A stretch of DNA of 6,164 nt from Candidatus Iainarchaeum sp. (GTDB taxonomy: Archaea > Iainarchaeota > Iainarchaeia > Iainarchaeales > GCA-2688035), in the NCBI GenBank assembly GCA_016931555.1, contig JAFGEM010000030.1:1-6164 (forward strand). The letters run 5' to 3'. Below are positions 5,718 to 6,164 of this stretch, in pieces. A program made the position numbers and the translations under genes. Each line of letters starts with the position of its first letter. Position 1 is the first letter of the stretch. Under the pieces are notes generated by a model that saw only the letters and a list, made by a program, of their open reading frames with translations, ran no database searches and was not told the origin of the DNA.

Positions 5718-5725
5718 TTTATTTT
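5715..5725 (+). promoter_or_regulatory. TATA-like element of the CxxC protein gene
   Basis: TTATTTATTTT is centred about 27 bp upstream of the ATG at 5747, so transcription would begin at or next to the start codon. No Shine-Dalgarno is visible in the bases before the ATG, which fits a leaderless mRNA. Confidence 0.4.
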
Positions 5726-5746
5726 CATTGCACAGAATACTTTTGT

Positions 5747-6058
5747 ATGGCAGATGCGAATATTAACATGCAAATTGAAAGATTATTCCGTGACGCAAAG
5801 AGAAATTGCCTGTTTTGCTATGGTAGGGCGCGGTTGAGAGATACTGAAACAGAGAAAAATATTGCCTTGGGAAAAGTAGAGGAAATGCGCGAACTCTTTG
5901 AGGGAAAATACAATTCACTTAGAAAAGCAGATGCATCCACAGAAGCAATACAAAGGGCACTTGAAAACAAGCGCATATGCATGGACGCAGTGGATACCTG
6001 CAAAAACTGTGACAAGCGTGTTGACAGGCTTAACAGAGAACTCGGCAAAATAAAATAA
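5747..6058 (+). CDS. unrecognised 103-residue protein with two CxxC pairs
   Basis: I do not recognise this family. Two cysteine pairs, C21-x2-C24 (NCLFCYG) and C85-x2-C88 (TCKNCDK), flank a charged, helix-forming middle, with a further C78. The segments about 27-60 and 66-84 are rich in Glu, Lys, Arg and Leu, with a likely turn at KADAST (60-65). The chain could therefore fold as a helical hairpin whose two CxxC pairs meet at its base and bind one zinc. A last helix (89-103) is also charged. There is no signal peptide or membrane segment, so it is probably cytosolic. The ATG at 5747 is supported by a TATA-like element about 27 bp upstream. It follows TFB by 120 bp after a terminator, so it is probably transcribed separately. 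It ends eight bases before the convergent eL33 gene. Zinc binding is inferred from cysteine spacing; a disulphide-linked fold or iron-sulphur binding is not excluded. Confidence 0.75.
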   Translation: MADANINMQIERLFRDAKRNCLFCYGRARLRDTETEKNIALGKVEEMRELFEGKYNSLRKADASTEAIQRALENKRICMDAVDTCKNCDKRVDRLNRELGKIK

Positions 6059-6066
6059 GCAAAAAA

Positions 6067-6164
6067 CTATTTGGCAATAATCTCTACTTTAGAGCCAATG
6101 GCTTGGCCAGGCAAACCAGAATCAAACTTTGCCCTGACTGCACCTTTATCTCCATGAGGCGCAA
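6067..6164 (-). CDS. rpl35ae: 50S ribosomal protein eL33 (L35Ae), C-terminal part
   Basis: The minus strand ends in a frame reading APHGDKGAVRAKFDSGLPGQ and then AIGSKVEIIAK before TAG (6069-6067). This is the conserved C-terminal signature of L35Ae: a His-Gly (HG) pair, then GAVRAKF, then GLPGQAIG and a final VEI strand. Relatives are about 85-90 residues, so about 55 N-terminal residues and the start lie beyond the window. The protein is part of the large ribosomal subunit in archaea and eukaryotes. Its gene converges on the CxxC protein gene, leaving only eight bases between the stops. Confidence 0.9.
   Translation of the reverse strand, partial: APHGDKGAVRAKFDSGLPGQAIGSKVEIIAK

Noticed and set aside
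5747..6058. Rad50-type zinc hook in the CxxC protein
   Set aside because: A zinc hook has one CxxC at the tip of a long coiled coil. Here two pairs lie at the base of short helices, and there are no ATPase domains.

Overview
This is a window from an archaeal chromosome. It carries an archaeal histone, transcription factor B (TFB), a euryarchaeal-type Hef helicase/nuclease, ribosomal protein eS8 and the C-terminal end of ribosomal protein eL33. Genes are small and closely packed, base composition is A-rich, and start sites mix Shine-Dalgarno-led and apparently leaderless types. A euryarchaeal or DPANN lineage fits best. The compact genes and the DSRLAWHFIP-type cytidylate kinase lean towards DPANN, but the window does not settle this.

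Layout, left to right: the first codons of a possible minus-strand gene (1-28); cytidylate kinase (+, start corrected to 115); histone (-, start corrected to a TTG at 922); hef (+, 1099-3393); an unrecognised basic 171-residue protein (-, 3457-3972); eS8 (+, 4085-4495); a 225-bp gap holding a likely long TFB leader; TFB (+, 4721-5626), ending in a hairpin plus T-tract terminator; an unrecognised 103-residue protein with two CxxC pairs (+, 5747-6058); and the end of eL33 (-, 6067 to the window edge).

Nearly every gene appears to be its own transcription unit. Neighbours are mostly convergent or divergent, with gaps of about 8 to 225 bp, and most starts have a plausible TATA-like element. The shared theme is information processing: chromatin (histone), transcription initiation (TFB), fork repair (Hef), translation (eS8, eL33) and pyrimidine nucleotide supply (Cmk). 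This is a core housekeeping region. I see no mobile element, CRISPR array, tRNA or rRNA, and no sign of recent transfer.

The least explained items are the two orphan proteins. One is a basic protein with an Arg/Lys-rich C-terminal tail. The other looks like a helical hairpin clamped by two cysteine pairs. I found no clear evidence of a new multi-gene system.
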